A DNA stretch of 64,000 nucleotides. Source: Micromonospora sp. HM5-17. Lineage in GTDB: Bacteria > Actinomycetota > Actinomycetes > Mycobacteriales > Micromonosporaceae. The stretch spans positions 1 to 64,000 of the forward strand of contig NZ_RJWA01000014.1 of the NCBI RefSeq assembly GCF_003762835.1, given 5' to 3'. The notes below the pieces were generated by a model, which was not told the DNA's origin, ran no database searches, and was given only the letters and a program-made list of their open reading frames with translations. Made by a program: the position numbers and the translations under genes. Positions 36,504-45,028 of the stretch are shown in pieces (position 1 is the first letter of the stretch; each line of letters starts with the position of its first letter).

Positions 36504-36930
36504 GAGCGTGGCGACGACCGACGTGCCCGAATCGCGTACCGAGCACCCCGCCGCTCGGCCGGACGTGCTGGACGGCCCGTTCACCACCCGCCAGCTCCTG
36601 CGTATCGACGACGCGCTGCGGATCGCCGACCAGTCGACCGGGCTGATCTTCTCGGTCTACGTCGGTCCGCTGGACGAGCCGGTCCGCGAGCACGCGCAGC
36701 GGCTGCACGCCACGATCGCCGACCCGGCCCGCGCGGTCCTGATCGCGCTGTCGCCGAACCAGCGGGTGCTGGAGGTGGTGACCGGCTCGGAGGCACGTAA
36801 GCGGATCCCGGACCGGGACGCCAAGCTGGCCGCCCTCTCGATGGTGGCGGCGTTCGGCGGCGGTGACCTGGCCGGAGGCATCGTCACCGGGCTCGACCAG
36901 CTCGCCACCCGGGCCGGCCGCGCCGCCTGA
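36490..36930 (+). CDS. DUF5130 family protein
   Basis: The protein is 146 residues from GTG 36490, preceded by AGGGGGCG inside the ctaJ reading frame. It is a TPM-like fold: FTTRQLLRIDDALRIADQSTGLIFSVYVG, REHAQRLHATIADPARAVLIALSPNQRVLEVVTGSEARKRI, then a glycine-rich hydrophobic stretch (VAAFGGGDLAGGIVTGL) as in TPM domains. It has no signal peptide. Its role is unknown; the homologue in mycobacteria (next to pepN) keeps the same place. Confidence 0.85.
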   Translation: MTAGKSVATTDVPESRTEHPAARPDVLDGPFTTRQLLRIDDALRIADQSTGLIFSVYVGPLDEPVREHAQRLHATIADPARAVLIALSPNQRVLEVVTGSEARKRIPDRDAKLAALSMVAAFGGGDLAGGIVTGLDQLATRAGRAA

Positions 36931-37005
36931 TCGTCGTCCGGCCCTCGCCGAGACCGGCGCCTGGGCCGACCGGCCGTGCCCGTCGGGCCGGCCAACCGTA
37001 CCCGC

Positions 37006-37033
37006 CGGGCGGGCCGGAGAACCGGCCCGCCCG
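37006..37033. terminator. Perfect 12-bp hairpin between DUF5130 and pepN
   Basis: CGGGCGGGCCGG (37006-37017), loop AGAA, CCGGCCCGCCCG (37022-37033). It lies between convergent stops (36930 and 37050) and should work in both directions. Confidence 0.85.
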
Positions 37034-37049
37034 ATCGACGTACCCGAGA

Positions 37050-39626
37050 TCAGGCGCTGGCCGCGGCAGCGTCCCGGGCCCGGGCCCTCAGCGCCCGGAG
37101 CACCCCGTCCTTGCCCTCGGCGACCAGCCGACGCAGCGGAGCCGGGTGTCCCGGCTCGGCCAGCCACGCGTCGGTGGCCCGAACCGTCTCCTCGCTGATC
37201 TGGTACGCCGGGTAGGCCAGGAGCACGAACTCCTGCGCCGGCTCGCTGTCCCGGTTGGCCCAGACCCGGGCGACGTCGGCGAAGAAGCGCTCGGCGTACG
37301 GCGCGGTCAGCTCGACCTGGGCCGGGTGCTGGAAGCCCTGCAGCAGCGCGCGGTTGCGCCAGTTCGGCAGCGGCTCGTCCCCGGTCAGGGCGCGCCACAC
37401 CTCGGCCTTGTTCTCGGGGGTCGGCACCAGCGCGTAGGCCTGCGCCGCCTCCCGCTCGCCGCTGGCGGTCCGGTCGGCGGCCAGTTCCGCGTCGATCTCC
37501 TCCCGGCCGGCCGCACCCCCCGCCACCAGCGCCCGGAGCACGGTCCAGCGCAGCTCCGTGTCGACGGTCAGCCCCGCCGGCAGCTCGACGCCGTCGAGCC
37601 AGCCGCGCAGCACGGCGAGTTCGTCGTCGCTCCGGGCCGCCGTGGCGTACGTGCGGGCCCAGGCGAGTTGCAGGCCGCTGCCCGGCGCGGCGGTGGTCAC
37701 CGCGGCCCGGGCGGTCCGGGCGAGGGCCGCCCAGCCGGTCGGCGCCCAGTCCGGGTCGGCGTACGAGGTGAGGGTGGCGGCCACCTGCCGCAGGGTCGCG
37801 GTGACCAGGTTGATGTCGGTCTCGGCGGGCAGCCCGGCCAGCGCCAGCGCCACGTAGTCGCGGGCCGCCAGCTCGGCGTCGCGCACCATGTCCCAGGCCG
37901 CCGCCCAGCAGAGGCCCCGGGCCAGCGAGGATTCGAAGCCGGCGATGTGCTCCACCACGGTCGCCATCGACCGGTCGTCGAGCCGGAGCTTGGCGTACGT
38001 CAGGTCGTCGTCGTTGAGCAGCAGGACGTCCGGGGCGGCGACCCCGACGAGCTGGGGCAGCTCGGTCCGCTCCCCGGTGACGTCGACCTCGATCCGGTCC
38101 CGCCGGACGAGCCGGCCGTCGACCAGGTCGTAGAGGCCCACCCCGATCCGGTGCGTCCGGAGCGTGGGGTGCGCACTCGGCGCCTCCTGCCGGACCGCCA
38201 CCGCGCGGTACGTGCCGTCCGGCCCGATCTCCACCTCCGGACGCAACGTGTTGACCTGGGCGGTCTCCAGCCACTCGGCGGCGAACTTGCGCAGCTCCCG
38301 ACCGGAGGCCGCCTCCAGCTCGGTCAGCAGGTCGTCGAAGGTGGCGTTGCCCCAGGCGTACTTGCCGAAGTAGCTGCGCAGACCGTCGAGGAACGCCGTC
38401 TCGCCGACGTACGCGACGAGCTGCTTGAGCACGCTGGCGCCCTTGGCGTACGTGATGCCGTCGAAGTTGACCTCGACCGCCTCCAGGTCCGGCATCTCGC
38501 AGTAGACCGGGTGGGTGGAGGAGAGCTGGTCCTGGCGGTAGCCCCAGTTCTTGCGGACCGAGAGGAAGGTGGTCCAGGCGTCGGTGAAGCGGGTCGCGTT
38601 GGTGTTGCACCAGTGGCTGGCCCACTCGGCGAACGACTCGTTCAGCCAGAGGTCGTTCCACCAGCGCATCGTCACCAGGTCGCCGAACCACATGTGGGCC
38701 AGCTCGTGCAGGATCGTGTTGGCCCGCTGCTCGTACTCGAAGTCGGTGACCTGGGACCGGAAGATGTAGTGCGCCTCGGCGTGGGTGACACAGCCGAGGT
38801 TCTCCATCGCACCGGCGTTGAAGTCGGGGACCCAGACCTGGTCGTACTTTGGCAGGGGGTAGCGGACCCCGAACTGCCGGTGGAAGAAGTCGAAGCCCTG
38901 CCGGGTGATCAGGTGCAGGTCGTCGGGGTCGAAGTACCGCGCCATGCTGGCCCGGCAGAAGTAGCCCATGTCGATGCCGTCGTGGGTACGCCGCACCTCG
39001 TGGTAAGGCCCGGCGCAGAGCGCGGTGATGTAGGTGCTCATCCGGACCGACTCGGCGAAGTGGACCGTCTTGGTGCCCTCGCCGGCCGGCTCCTCGGCCC
39101 GGACCGGCATGTTGGAGATCACCCGCCAGTGCGCCGGCACGGTCGCGTGCCAGGTGAAGACGCTCTTCAGGTCGGGCTGGTCGAAGCAGGCGAAGACCCG
39201 TTGGGCGTCGGCGGTCTCGAACTGGCTGTAGAGGTACGTCTCACCGTCGACCGGGTCGACGCTGCGGTGCAGCCCCTGGCCGCTGGAGGAGTAGAGGAAG
39301 TCGGCGTCGACGACCAGGACGTTCTCGGCCGCCAGATCGCGCAGCGTGAGGCCGGCCTCGGCTGACCAGCCGCCGACGTCGACCGGCTCACCGTTGAGGG
39401 TGGCGGACCGAATCGCGTCGGCGGCCACCTCGATGAAGGTGCTCGCGCCCGGCTCGGCGCAGCGGAACCGGACCTCGGTGACCGAGCGGAAGGTGCGGTT
39501 CTCCGCAGCCTGTCCGGCGGACGAGAGGTCGAGGTGGATGTCGTACCCGGTGACGTCGAGCAGCCGCCCCCGCTCTGCCGCCTCGACCTGGGTCAGGTTT
39601 CGCACTCCTGGCACGTGAATCTCCAT
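37050..39626 (-). CDS. pepN: Aminopeptidase N (M1 family)
   Basis: The protein is 858 residues from ATG 39626; a GTG four codons later with GGAG upstream is an alternative. It is a cytosolic zinc aminopeptidase that trims N-terminal residues in late protein breakdown. It has the exopeptidase motif GAMENLG (about 268), the zinc site HELAHMWFGDLVTMRWWNDLWLNESFAEW (about 303-331), and Tyr-containing YAKGASVLKQLVAYVG. The C-terminal half is the ERAP1-like helical domain ('WQNRALL'-type end, here NWRNRALLQGF). It is divergent from the DsbA-like nitroreductase gene and convergent with DUF5130. Confidence 0.97.
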   Translation of the reverse strand: MEIHVPGVRNLTQVEAAERGRLLDVTGYDIHLDLSSAGQAAENRTFRSVTEVRFRCAEPGASTFIEVAADAIRSATLNGEPVDVGGWSAEAGLTLRDLAAENVLVVDADFLYSSSGQGLHRSVDPVDGETYLYSQFETADAQRVFACFDQPDLKSVFTWHATVPAHWRVISNMPVRAEEPAGEGTKTVHFAESVRMSTYITALCAGPYHEVRRTHDGIDMGYFCRASMARYFDPDDLHLITRQGFDFFHRQFGVRYPLPKYDQVWVPDFNAGAMENLGCVTHAEAHYIFRSQVTDFEYEQRANTILHELAHMWFGDLVTMRWWNDLWLNESFAEWASHWCNTNATRFTDAWTTFLSVRKNWGYRQDQLSSTHPVYCEMPDLEAVEVNFDGITYAKGASVLKQLVAYVGETAFLDGLRSYFGKYAWGNATFDDLLTELEAASGRELRKFAAEWLETAQVNTLRPEVEIGPDGTYRAVAVRQEAPSAHPTLRTHRIGVGLYDLVDGRLVRRDRIEVDVTGERTELPQLVGVAAPDVLLLNDDDLTYAKLRLDDRSMATVVEHIAGFESSLARGLCWAAAWDMVRDAELAARDYVALALAGLPAETDINLVTATLRQVAATLTSYADPDWAPTGWAALARTARAAVTTAAPGSGLQLAWARTYATAARSDDELAVLRGWLDGVELPAGLTVDTELRWTVLRALVAGGAAGREEIDAELAADRTASGEREAAQAYALVPTPENKAEVWRALTGDEPLPNWRNRALLQGFQHPAQVELTAPYAERFFADVARVWANRDSEPAQEFVLLAYPAYQISEETVRATDAWLAEPGHPAPLRRLVAEGKDGVLRALRARARDAAAASA

Positions 39627-39641
39627 CCGATCTCACCGCTG

Positions 39642-39679
39642 CTGTCTCCGCTGACAGCGCGTCTGTCCCCGTTGACAGC
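39642..39679. promoter_or_regulatory. Two tandem CTGTC-N6-GACAG dyads upstream of pepN
   Basis: CTGTC-TCCGCT-GACAG at 39642-39657 and CTGTC-CCCGTT-GACAG at 39663-39678 are both perfect dyads. Their starts are 21 bases apart, two helical turns, and only 16 bases from the pepN start. A lone CTGTC half-site lies at 39714. This looks like a paired operator for a dimeric repressor. Separately, GTCGCCA-TTTC-TGGCGAC (39805-39822) forms a hairpin 22 bases before the divergent gene's start. Confidence 0.6.
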
Positions 39680-39843
39680 ATGTCGAGCCCATTGCCACGG
39701 CTTCCGCCCGAGTCTGTCATGCCTCGGCGGCGGGCCGGGTGCCCCAGGTCACGGTCTCATCCCAGTGCCGTCGTCGGGGCGCCGGGGTGAAGATTCCTTA
39801 ACGTGTCGCCATTTCTGGCGACTCGACGACGAAGGGAGTCGGC

Positions 39844-40470
39844 GTGTCCGAGCGCGCGGCTGTTGACATGTTCTTCGATCCGGTGTGCCCCTGGGCCTGG
39901 ATCACCTCCCGGTGGCTTCTCGAGGTGGAGCGGGTTCGGCCGGTCGACGTACGGTTCCGGGTGATGAGCCTGTCGGTGCTCAACGAGGGGCGGGACCTGC
40001 CGGAGGAGTACCGGAAGCTCCTCGACACCGCGTGGGGCCCGGTGCGGATCTGCATCGCCGTCGAGCAGCAGCACGGCTCGCAGGCGGTCCGCGACCTCTA
40101 CACCGCGTTGGGGAACCGGATCCACCTCGCCCGGCAGGAGCGGGGCCCCGAGCTGTACCGCGCGGCGCTGGCCGAGGTCGGCCTGGATCCGGCGCTCGCC
40201 GAGGTCGCCGACTCGACCGAGTACGACGAGGCGCTGCGCGCCAGCCACGACGCGGGGATGAAGCCGGTCGGGCAGGACGTGGGTACCCCGGTGATCCACG
40301 TCCCCGGTCCGGTGCCGGGTCAGACCATGGCGTTCTTCGGTCCGGTGGTGACCCCGGCCCCGAAGGGCGAGGCGGCGGGTCGGCTCTGGGACGGGGTGCT
40401 CCTGGTCGCCGGCACCCCCGGCTTCTACGAGCTGAAGCGGACCCGTACCGAGGAGCCGAGCTTCGACTGA
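39844..40470 (+). CDS. DsbA-family mycothiol-dependent nitroreductase-like protein (Rv2466c homologue)
   Basis: The protein is 208 residues from GTG 39844, after AAGGGAG. The thioredoxin-like fold has FDPVCPWAWITSRWLLEVE, with Cys15 and Ala18 at the active site. The M. tuberculosis protein has CPWC, so the resolving cysteine is absent here. Further matches are VMSLSVLNEGRDLPEEYR, WGPVRICIAVEQQHGS, a VGTPVIHVPG cis-Pro loop and FYELKRTRTEEPSFD at the end. The mycobacterial enzyme uses mycothiol to reduce disulfides and activate nitro-drugs. With one cysteine, this member may depend wholly on mycothiol. It is divergent from pepN, as in mycobacteria. Confidence 0.88.
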   Translation: MSERAAVDMFFDPVCPWAWITSRWLLEVERVRPVDVRFRVMSLSVLNEGRDLPEEYRKLLDTAWGPVRICIAVEQQHGSQAVRDLYTALGNRIHLARQERGPELYRAALAEVGLDPALAEVADSTEYDEALRASHDAGMKPVGQDVGTPVIHVPGPVPGQTMAFFGPVVTPAPKGEAAGRLWDGVLLVAGTPGFYELKRTRTEEPSFD

Positions 40471-40599
40471 GCCCGCGACCGGGCGGGTCGCCGGCGGTCC
40501 GCACCGATGGGCCGCCGGCGACCCCGTACCCGCCCATGGGATGGACACCGGCGGGGTATGCGGGTGGCGGGTGTGGGGCCGGCGGTAGCGTCACGGCAC

Positions 40600-41841
40600 A
40601 TGACGGTCGTGCATCCGATCAGCCGGGCCTGGATCACCACTGGCGGCACCGGCGCGCAGAACTACGACGAGTTCGCCGACGACGCCGAGATCACCGAGAT
40701 CATCCGGACGAATCCGCACAGCGCCCTCGCGATCGAGATGCCGCACCGCGCGCCGGAGAGTCTCGGCCGCTCGTTCACCGACTCCCTGCCCGACGCCGTC
40801 GCCAGGCTCGCCGACGCGAAGGCCGACGGCAGCTACACCCCCGCCGAGGAGGTGGTGGTCCTCTACCGGATCACCTCGCCCGGCGACGAGCCCGCCTACG
40901 GCCTCTTCGCCATGGTCGACACGGACCAGATCTCGACCAGCGCGGACGAGCCCGGGCTGGTGATCCGGAACGAGGAGGTCTTCATCGCCAAGGTCCGGGA
41001 GCGGGTCGCGTTGGCCGAGGCGACCGGGCACCTGCTCTCTCCGGTGCTGCTGCTCCAGACGGGCAACCGGGCTCCGCGGGGCGCACCGCCGGACGCGGCC
41101 GACGCCCTGCACCGGGCGCTCGCCGAGGCGACCGAGGCGGCCGGGGCGCCCGCCGCCACCGACCTCGACCAGGCCGGCCGTACGCATGCGATCTGGGTCG
41201 TCGGGCCGGGCGCCCGGCAGGACGAGCTGCTGGCGCTGGCCGGTGCCGGTGAGCTGGTCGTCGCGGACGGCAACCACCGCAGCCTGGCGGCGCAGCTCGG
41301 GAAGCTGCCCCGCTTCCTCGCCGTGATCACCACCCCCGGCTCGGTGGCGATCCAGCCGTACAACCGGCTGGTGAGCGAGCTGACCAGCGCCCCGGAGGAG
41401 CTGCTCGGCCGGCTGCGCGGGGCGGGGGCGCGGATCGAGCCGGTGGCCGGTCCGCCGGCCGTACCGGAAGCGGGCGGGACCGTGCTGCTCTACCTGGCCG
41501 GACAGGCGTACGCCGTGACGCTGCCCGCCGGGTCCGGCGGCAGGGTGGAGAACCTGGATCACGCGCTGGTCGAGCGGCTGGTGCTGCGGGACGCGCTCGG
41601 GCTCGACCCGGGGGACAAGCGGATCACGTACGTCGGTGGGGACTACCCGGCGAGCTGGCTGGTGGGGGAGGTCGACGCCGGTCGGGCGGAGCTCGCCGTG
41701 CTGATCGCCCCGGTGACGGTGGACGACTTCGTGGCGGTCAACCTGGCCCGGCAGAAGATGCCCCGGAAGAGCACCTGGTTCACGCCGAAGGCCCGGGCCG
41801 GTCTGGTCCTGGCGGAGCTGCACCGCGACGACGCCCGGTAG
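40600..41841 (+). CDS. DUF1015 family protein
   Basis: The protein is 413 residues from ATG 40600; the frame is open upstream but without similarity. It has the DUF1015 order: NPHSALAIEMPHRAPE, a long central region with VVLYRI and RNEEVFIAKVRERVALAE, the characteristic VADGNHRSLAA (about 225; typically 'aDGHHRy'), and the closing segment QKMPRKSTWFTPKARAGLVL. The fold relates to HPr-kinase-like or SerK-type serine kinases, some members phosphorylating free serine. The substrate here is unproven. It lies 130 bases after the nitroreductase gene. Confidence 0.85.
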   Translation: MTVVHPISRAWITTGGTGAQNYDEFADDAEITEIIRTNPHSALAIEMPHRAPESLGRSFTDSLPDAVARLADAKADGSYTPAEEVVVLYRITSPGDEPAYGLFAMVDTDQISTSADEPGLVIRNEEVFIAKVRERVALAEATGHLLSPVLLLQTGNRAPRGAPPDAADALHRALAEATEAAGAPAATDLDQAGRTHAIWVVGPGARQDELLALAGAGELVVADGNHRSLAAQLGKLPRFLAVITTPGSVAIQPYNRLVSELTSAPEELLGRLRGAGARIEPVAGPPAVPEAGGTVLLYLAGQAYAVTLPAGSGGRVENLDHALVERLVLRDALGLDPGDKRITYVGGDYPASWLVGEVDAGRAELAVLIAPVTVDDFVAVNLARQKMPRKSTWFTPKARAGLVLAELHRDDAR

Positions 41842-42013
41842 CGGGCGGCGCTGCCGATGCCGGCCGGGCCGGGGCGCGCTGCTGACGCCGGTCGGGCGGG
41901 GCCGGCCGGCACACGCCGCGCGACCGGTCGGCACACCGGGTCGGGTTGTGATCTGTCCGGCTGGCACCGTGCCCGCCGGCGGCGCCGCCGACCGGGCTGA
42001 CAGACTGCGGGAC

Positions 42014-42490
42014 ATGCGCGTCTATCTGGGAGCCGACCACGCCGGCTACGAACTGAAGGTGCACCTCGTCAGCCACCTGGCCAAGCAGGGGTACGAGCTG
42101 GTGGACGTCGGGCCGTCCGTCTTCGACCCGGACGACGACTACCCCGTCTTCTGCCTGCACACCGGGGCCCGGGTCGTCGCGGACCCGGGGAGCCTGGGCG
42201 TGGTGATCGGAGGTTCCGGCAACGGCGAGCAGATCGCCGCCAACAAGGTCGCCGGGGTACGGGCGGCACTGGCCTGGAACCTGGAGACGGCCCAGCTCGC
42301 CCGCCAGCACAATGACGCGAACGTGGTGGCGATCGGCGCCCGGCAGCACACCCTGGACGAGGCGACCGCGATCGTCGAGGCCTTCCTCAGTACGCCGTTC
42401 TCCGGGGCCGAGCGGCACGCGCGCCGGATCGCGCAGGTCGCGGAGTACGAGCGCACCGACGTGCTGCCCGCCCTGCCCTCCACCCCCTGA
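42014..42490 (+). CDS. rpiB: Ribose-5-phosphate isomerase B
   Basis: The protein is 158 residues from ATG 42014. It interconverts ribose 5-phosphate and ribulose 5-phosphate in the pentose phosphate pathway. The active-site elements of the mycobacterial RpiB type are present: YLGADHAGYELK at the N-terminus, VIGGSGNGEQIAANKV (anion-binding loop, about 70) and RQHNDANVVAIGAR. There is no Cys in the loop, as in mycobacterial enzymes. The order pepN, nitroreductase, rpiB matches Rv2467-Rv2466c-Rv2465c, with the DUF1015 gene added. Confidence 0.95.
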   Translation: MRVYLGADHAGYELKVHLVSHLAKQGYELVDVGPSVFDPDDDYPVFCLHTGARVVADPGSLGVVIGGSGNGEQIAANKVAGVRAALAWNLETAQLARQHNDANVVAIGARQHTLDEATAIVEAFLSTPFSGAERHARRIAQVAEYERTDVLPALPSTP

Positions 42491-42507
42491 CCGGTCGGTC
42501 TGGTCGT

Positions 42508-42560
42508 CCGGCCTCGCGGATACGCCGCCGCGGTGTCCGGCGTGCCGGCGTCGAGGCCGG
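42508..42560. terminator. Nested hairpin between rpiB and the small minus-strand gene
   Basis: CCGGCCTCG (42508-42516) pairs with CGAGGCCGG (42552-42560). Inside, ACGCCG (42522-42527) pairs with CGGCGT (42538-42543). It lies between convergent stops 42490 and 42579. Confidence 0.75.
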
Positions 42561-42578
42561 GGGCTGCGTCCCGCCGGG

Positions 42579-42881
42579 TCAGCGCCGGTGGCGGGGGAGT
42601 TCCTCGCGGGGCACCCAGTTGCGCCGGACCAGGACCAGCCGTTCGGCGGCCTCGGCGAGGTCGGCCTCGGTGGGACGGGCGGCGTCCCGGGCCCGCATGG
42701 CCGCGCGGACACTGACCTGGGAGGCGCCCGAACCGACCAGGCCGCGCAGGCCCCGCTCGGTGTCGCGGTCGTCGCCGGCCGGAACGCCGACCGGTCCGGG
42801 TTCCGACCCGCGTCGGCCCTCCTCCGCCGTGGCGTTCGGATCGTGCCGGAGCCGTCGTCGCCGACGCTCGGAATCGGTCAT
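42579..42881 (-). CDS. Small conserved-looking hypothetical protein
   Basis: The protein is 100 residues from ATG 42881. The arginine-rich, disordered N-terminal half (TDSERRRRRLRHDP) is followed by a helical segment: VGSGASQVSVRAAMRARDAARPTEADLAEAAERLVLVRRNWVP. No signal peptide or membrane helix. The regular helix and normal actinobacterial codon use argue for a real gene. No family or function recognised. Confidence 0.6.
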   Translation of the reverse strand: MTDSERRRRRLRHDPNATAEEGRRGSEPGPVGVPAGDDRDTERGLRGLVGSGASQVSVRAAMRARDAARPTEADLAEAAERLVLVRRNWVPREELPRHRR

Positions 42882-43117
42882 GTGGTGACACTACCGTCCT
42901 CCGCGGCAGCGGCGTCCCCGGACCGGCTCCGTCCGTTCGCCGGGGTCGGAGGCCGGTTTCGGGTTCGTTCGTCGGGGCGGTTACCGACCGGAGTGGTCTG
43001 TCGGGCCCGCGCCTCGGCGACCGCTTTGTCGCCTGGCTACCCTCGGATACGGGCACGGATGGCGCCGGAGTCAGATCAATGGAAGACCCCGGCGGGCGCC
43101 ATCGATGGGGAGGATCG

Positions 43118-43630
43118 ATGTCAGACCAGACGCCGTGGGCGGAGCGGACCGTCGAGATGCCGCCGGAGCCGCCGGGATTCCGGCGCGGGGTGGCGCAGGT
43201 GGGCGTGCCCCGGCCCCGTCCGGAGCCGGAGCCGACCGAGCCGATCGGCCCGGAGTGGCCGGGTGTCGAACCGCGACCGCAGCTGCCCCCTGGGTATCAC
43301 TGGCGGCAACTGCGCCTGGGGGCGCACTGGAGCATGATCGGCGGCCTCTTCGCCTTCGTCTGTTGGGGGATCTGGGCCATCTCCGGGCGCGGCGACCTGA
43401 CCAGCCCGGTGGTCACCTTCCTGCTCACCCTCGGCATCGCGGTCGGGCTCTTCGCGCTCTCCCGGCTCGTCGGCCGGGTCGTCCTGGAGCGTCAGCTCGG
43501 TCGGATCCGGCGTACGGCACGGGCGTCGCACCTGGTCACCGGGGTCTTCCTGGTGGCGGTCGGGGTGGCGTACCTGCGCCAGACGGAGTGGGTCGTGGAC
43601 CTGTGGAACTGGGTGGCCAGCCTGGGCTGA
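43118..43630 (+). CDS. Three-helix membrane protein of unknown function
   Basis: The protein is 170 residues from ATG 43118, after GGGGAGGATCG. A cytoplasmic proline-rich N-terminus (1-70) is followed by membrane helices at about 75-97 (SMIGGLFAFVCWGIWAI), 100-122 (VVTFLLTLGIAVGLFALS) and 140-158. Two basic loops (RLVGRVVLERQLGRIRRTAR) would face the cytoplasm. No domain recognised. Its 3' neighbour is the GT2 gene, 131 bases on. Confidence 0.8.
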   Translation: MSDQTPWAERTVEMPPEPPGFRRGVAQVGVPRPRPEPEPTEPIGPEWPGVEPRPQLPPGYHWRQLRLGAHWSMIGGLFAFVCWGIWAISGRGDLTSPVVTFLLTLGIAVGLFALSRLVGRVVLERQLGRIRRTARASHLVTGVFLVAVGVAYLRQTEWVVDLWNWVASLG

Positions 43631-43761
43631 GCGCACGTACCGGACAGGTGATGATCAGGGTGACAAGTCACGATTTGGTCACTCGATAGTTACTGAGCGC
43701 GTGGCGTCCGATTACCCGGCGCTACGATTCGGTCTCCGTCCTCCCCCGGAGGTTGTCGACG

Positions 43762-44895
43762 GTGACCATGCTCAGCGTGATCGTCCCGGTCTACCAGGTA
43801 CGGGACTACCTGGCGGACTGCCTGGACTCGATCCTCGGTCAGCCCTTCTCCGACCTCGAACTGGTCGCGGTGGACGACGCCTCGACCGACGGCTGCGCCG
43901 AGATCCTGGCCGGGTACGCCGCCCGTGACCCCCGGATGGTGGTGCTGACCTTCCCGGTCAACCGTGGGCTGGGCGCGGCCCGCAACGCCGGCCTGGCGCG
44001 GGCCACCGGCGAGTACGTGTGGTTCGTCGACGCCGACGACTGGCTGCCCGCGGGAACGCTGCCGGCGGTCGCCGACCGGCTCACCGGGACCCGCCCGGAC
44101 CTGTTGGTCACGGCGTACACCCGGCACTACCCGGACGGCCGCATCCGGCACTGCCCGCTCTCGGGCGTCGCCGGGGGCGCGCCGCCGCCCGAGGTCTTCG
44201 CCCTGCGGGACGTTCCCGGCCTGTTGCAGGTGCTGCACATCACCTGCAACAAGGTGATTCGGCGGGGCTTCCTCACCAACCTGGGGCTGGCCTTCGGGTC
44301 CGGCTGGTACGAGGACGTGTCGTTCAGCTTCCCGCTGATGCTGGCCGCGCCGCGGATCAGCCTGCTCGACCGGTGCTGCTACGCGTACCGGCAGCGTCCC
44401 TCGGGCGCGATCACCTGCACGGTCAGCGACCGCCACTTCGAGGTCTTCGCGCACTGGGACCGGGTGATGGCCGGGCTCGGATCGGCCGCGGAGGTGTCGA
44501 GCGAACTCCGTCAGCTGATCTTCGAGCGGATGATCTGGCACCTGCTCCAGGTGCTCGGCCACCCGCGCCGGGTGCCGCCACACCGGCGCCGGGAGTTCTT
44601 CGCCGAGATCGTGACCCGGTACCGCCGCCACGTGCCCCCGGGCGGCTACCGGCCCCCGCGCGGCACGCTCGGGTTGAAGCACCGGCTCGTCGGCCGTGGG
44701 GCGTACCGGCTGTTCGCGGCGCTGCGCGCGGCCCGGCAGGTGCACGTCGGCGTGGTGGCCCGGGTCCGGCCGCCGCTGCCGGTCCAGCCGCCGGTCGCGC
44801 GGTCCCGAACCCGACCGGTGGAGACGGCGGCGTCGAGCCCGAGCCGGTCGGCGGGCGGTCCCGGCCCGGACGCCCGCTCCCGCCCGCGACCGTGA
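43762..44895 (+). CDS. GT2 family glycosyltransferase
   Basis: The protein is 377 residues from GTG 43762, nine bases after GGAGG; an upstream TTG touches that site. It is a GT-A fold: SVIVPVYQVRDYLADCLDSIL (UDP-sugar site), VAVDDASTDGCAEIL, PVNRGLGAARNAGLARATGEYVWFVDADDW with the DxD metal motif (about 88-92), and a later ITCNKVIRR and FGSGWYEDVSF, as in teichoic-acid or CDP-glycerol-type GT2 enzymes. There is no membrane segment; a 50-residue Pro/Arg tail ends it. It probably glycosylates a cell-wall polymer, consistent with the adjacent polysaccharide deacetylase. Confidence 0.9.
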   Translation: MTMLSVIVPVYQVRDYLADCLDSILGQPFSDLELVAVDDASTDGCAEILAGYAARDPRMVVLTFPVNRGLGAARNAGLARATGEYVWFVDADDWLPAGTLPAVADRLTGTRPDLLVTAYTRHYPDGRIRHCPLSGVAGGAPPPEVFALRDVPGLLQVLHITCNKVIRRGFLTNLGLAFGSGWYEDVSFSFPLMLAAPRISLLDRCCYAYRQRPSGAITCTVSDRHFEVFAHWDRVMAGLGSAAEVSSELRQLIFERMIWHLLQVLGHPRRVPPHRRREFFAEIVTRYRRHVPPGGYRPPRGTLGLKHRLVGRGAYRLFAALRAARQVHVGVVARVRPPLPVQPPVARSRTRPVETAASSPSRSAGGPGPDARSRPRP

Positions 44896-44937
44896 CCGTG
44901 ACCGGAGCCGTCGCCCGCGCCGCCGCGGCGGTCGCGG
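44884..44937. terminator. Hairpin between the GT2 and deacetylase genes
   Basis: CCGCGACCG (44884-44892, overlapping the last GT2 codons) pairs with CGGTCGCGG (44929-44937). A further perfect 18-base palindrome, GGGTCGGCCGGCCGACCC, lies at 44995-45012, still before the convergent stop at 45029. Confidence 0.6.
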
Positions 44938-45028
44938 TGCCCGTCCCGCCCGCCGTCCCGCCGCGGCCGTCACCACCGCGATCCTCGGCAGCACGGGTCG
45001 GCCGGCCGACCCCGGCCGTGGCAGTCGC

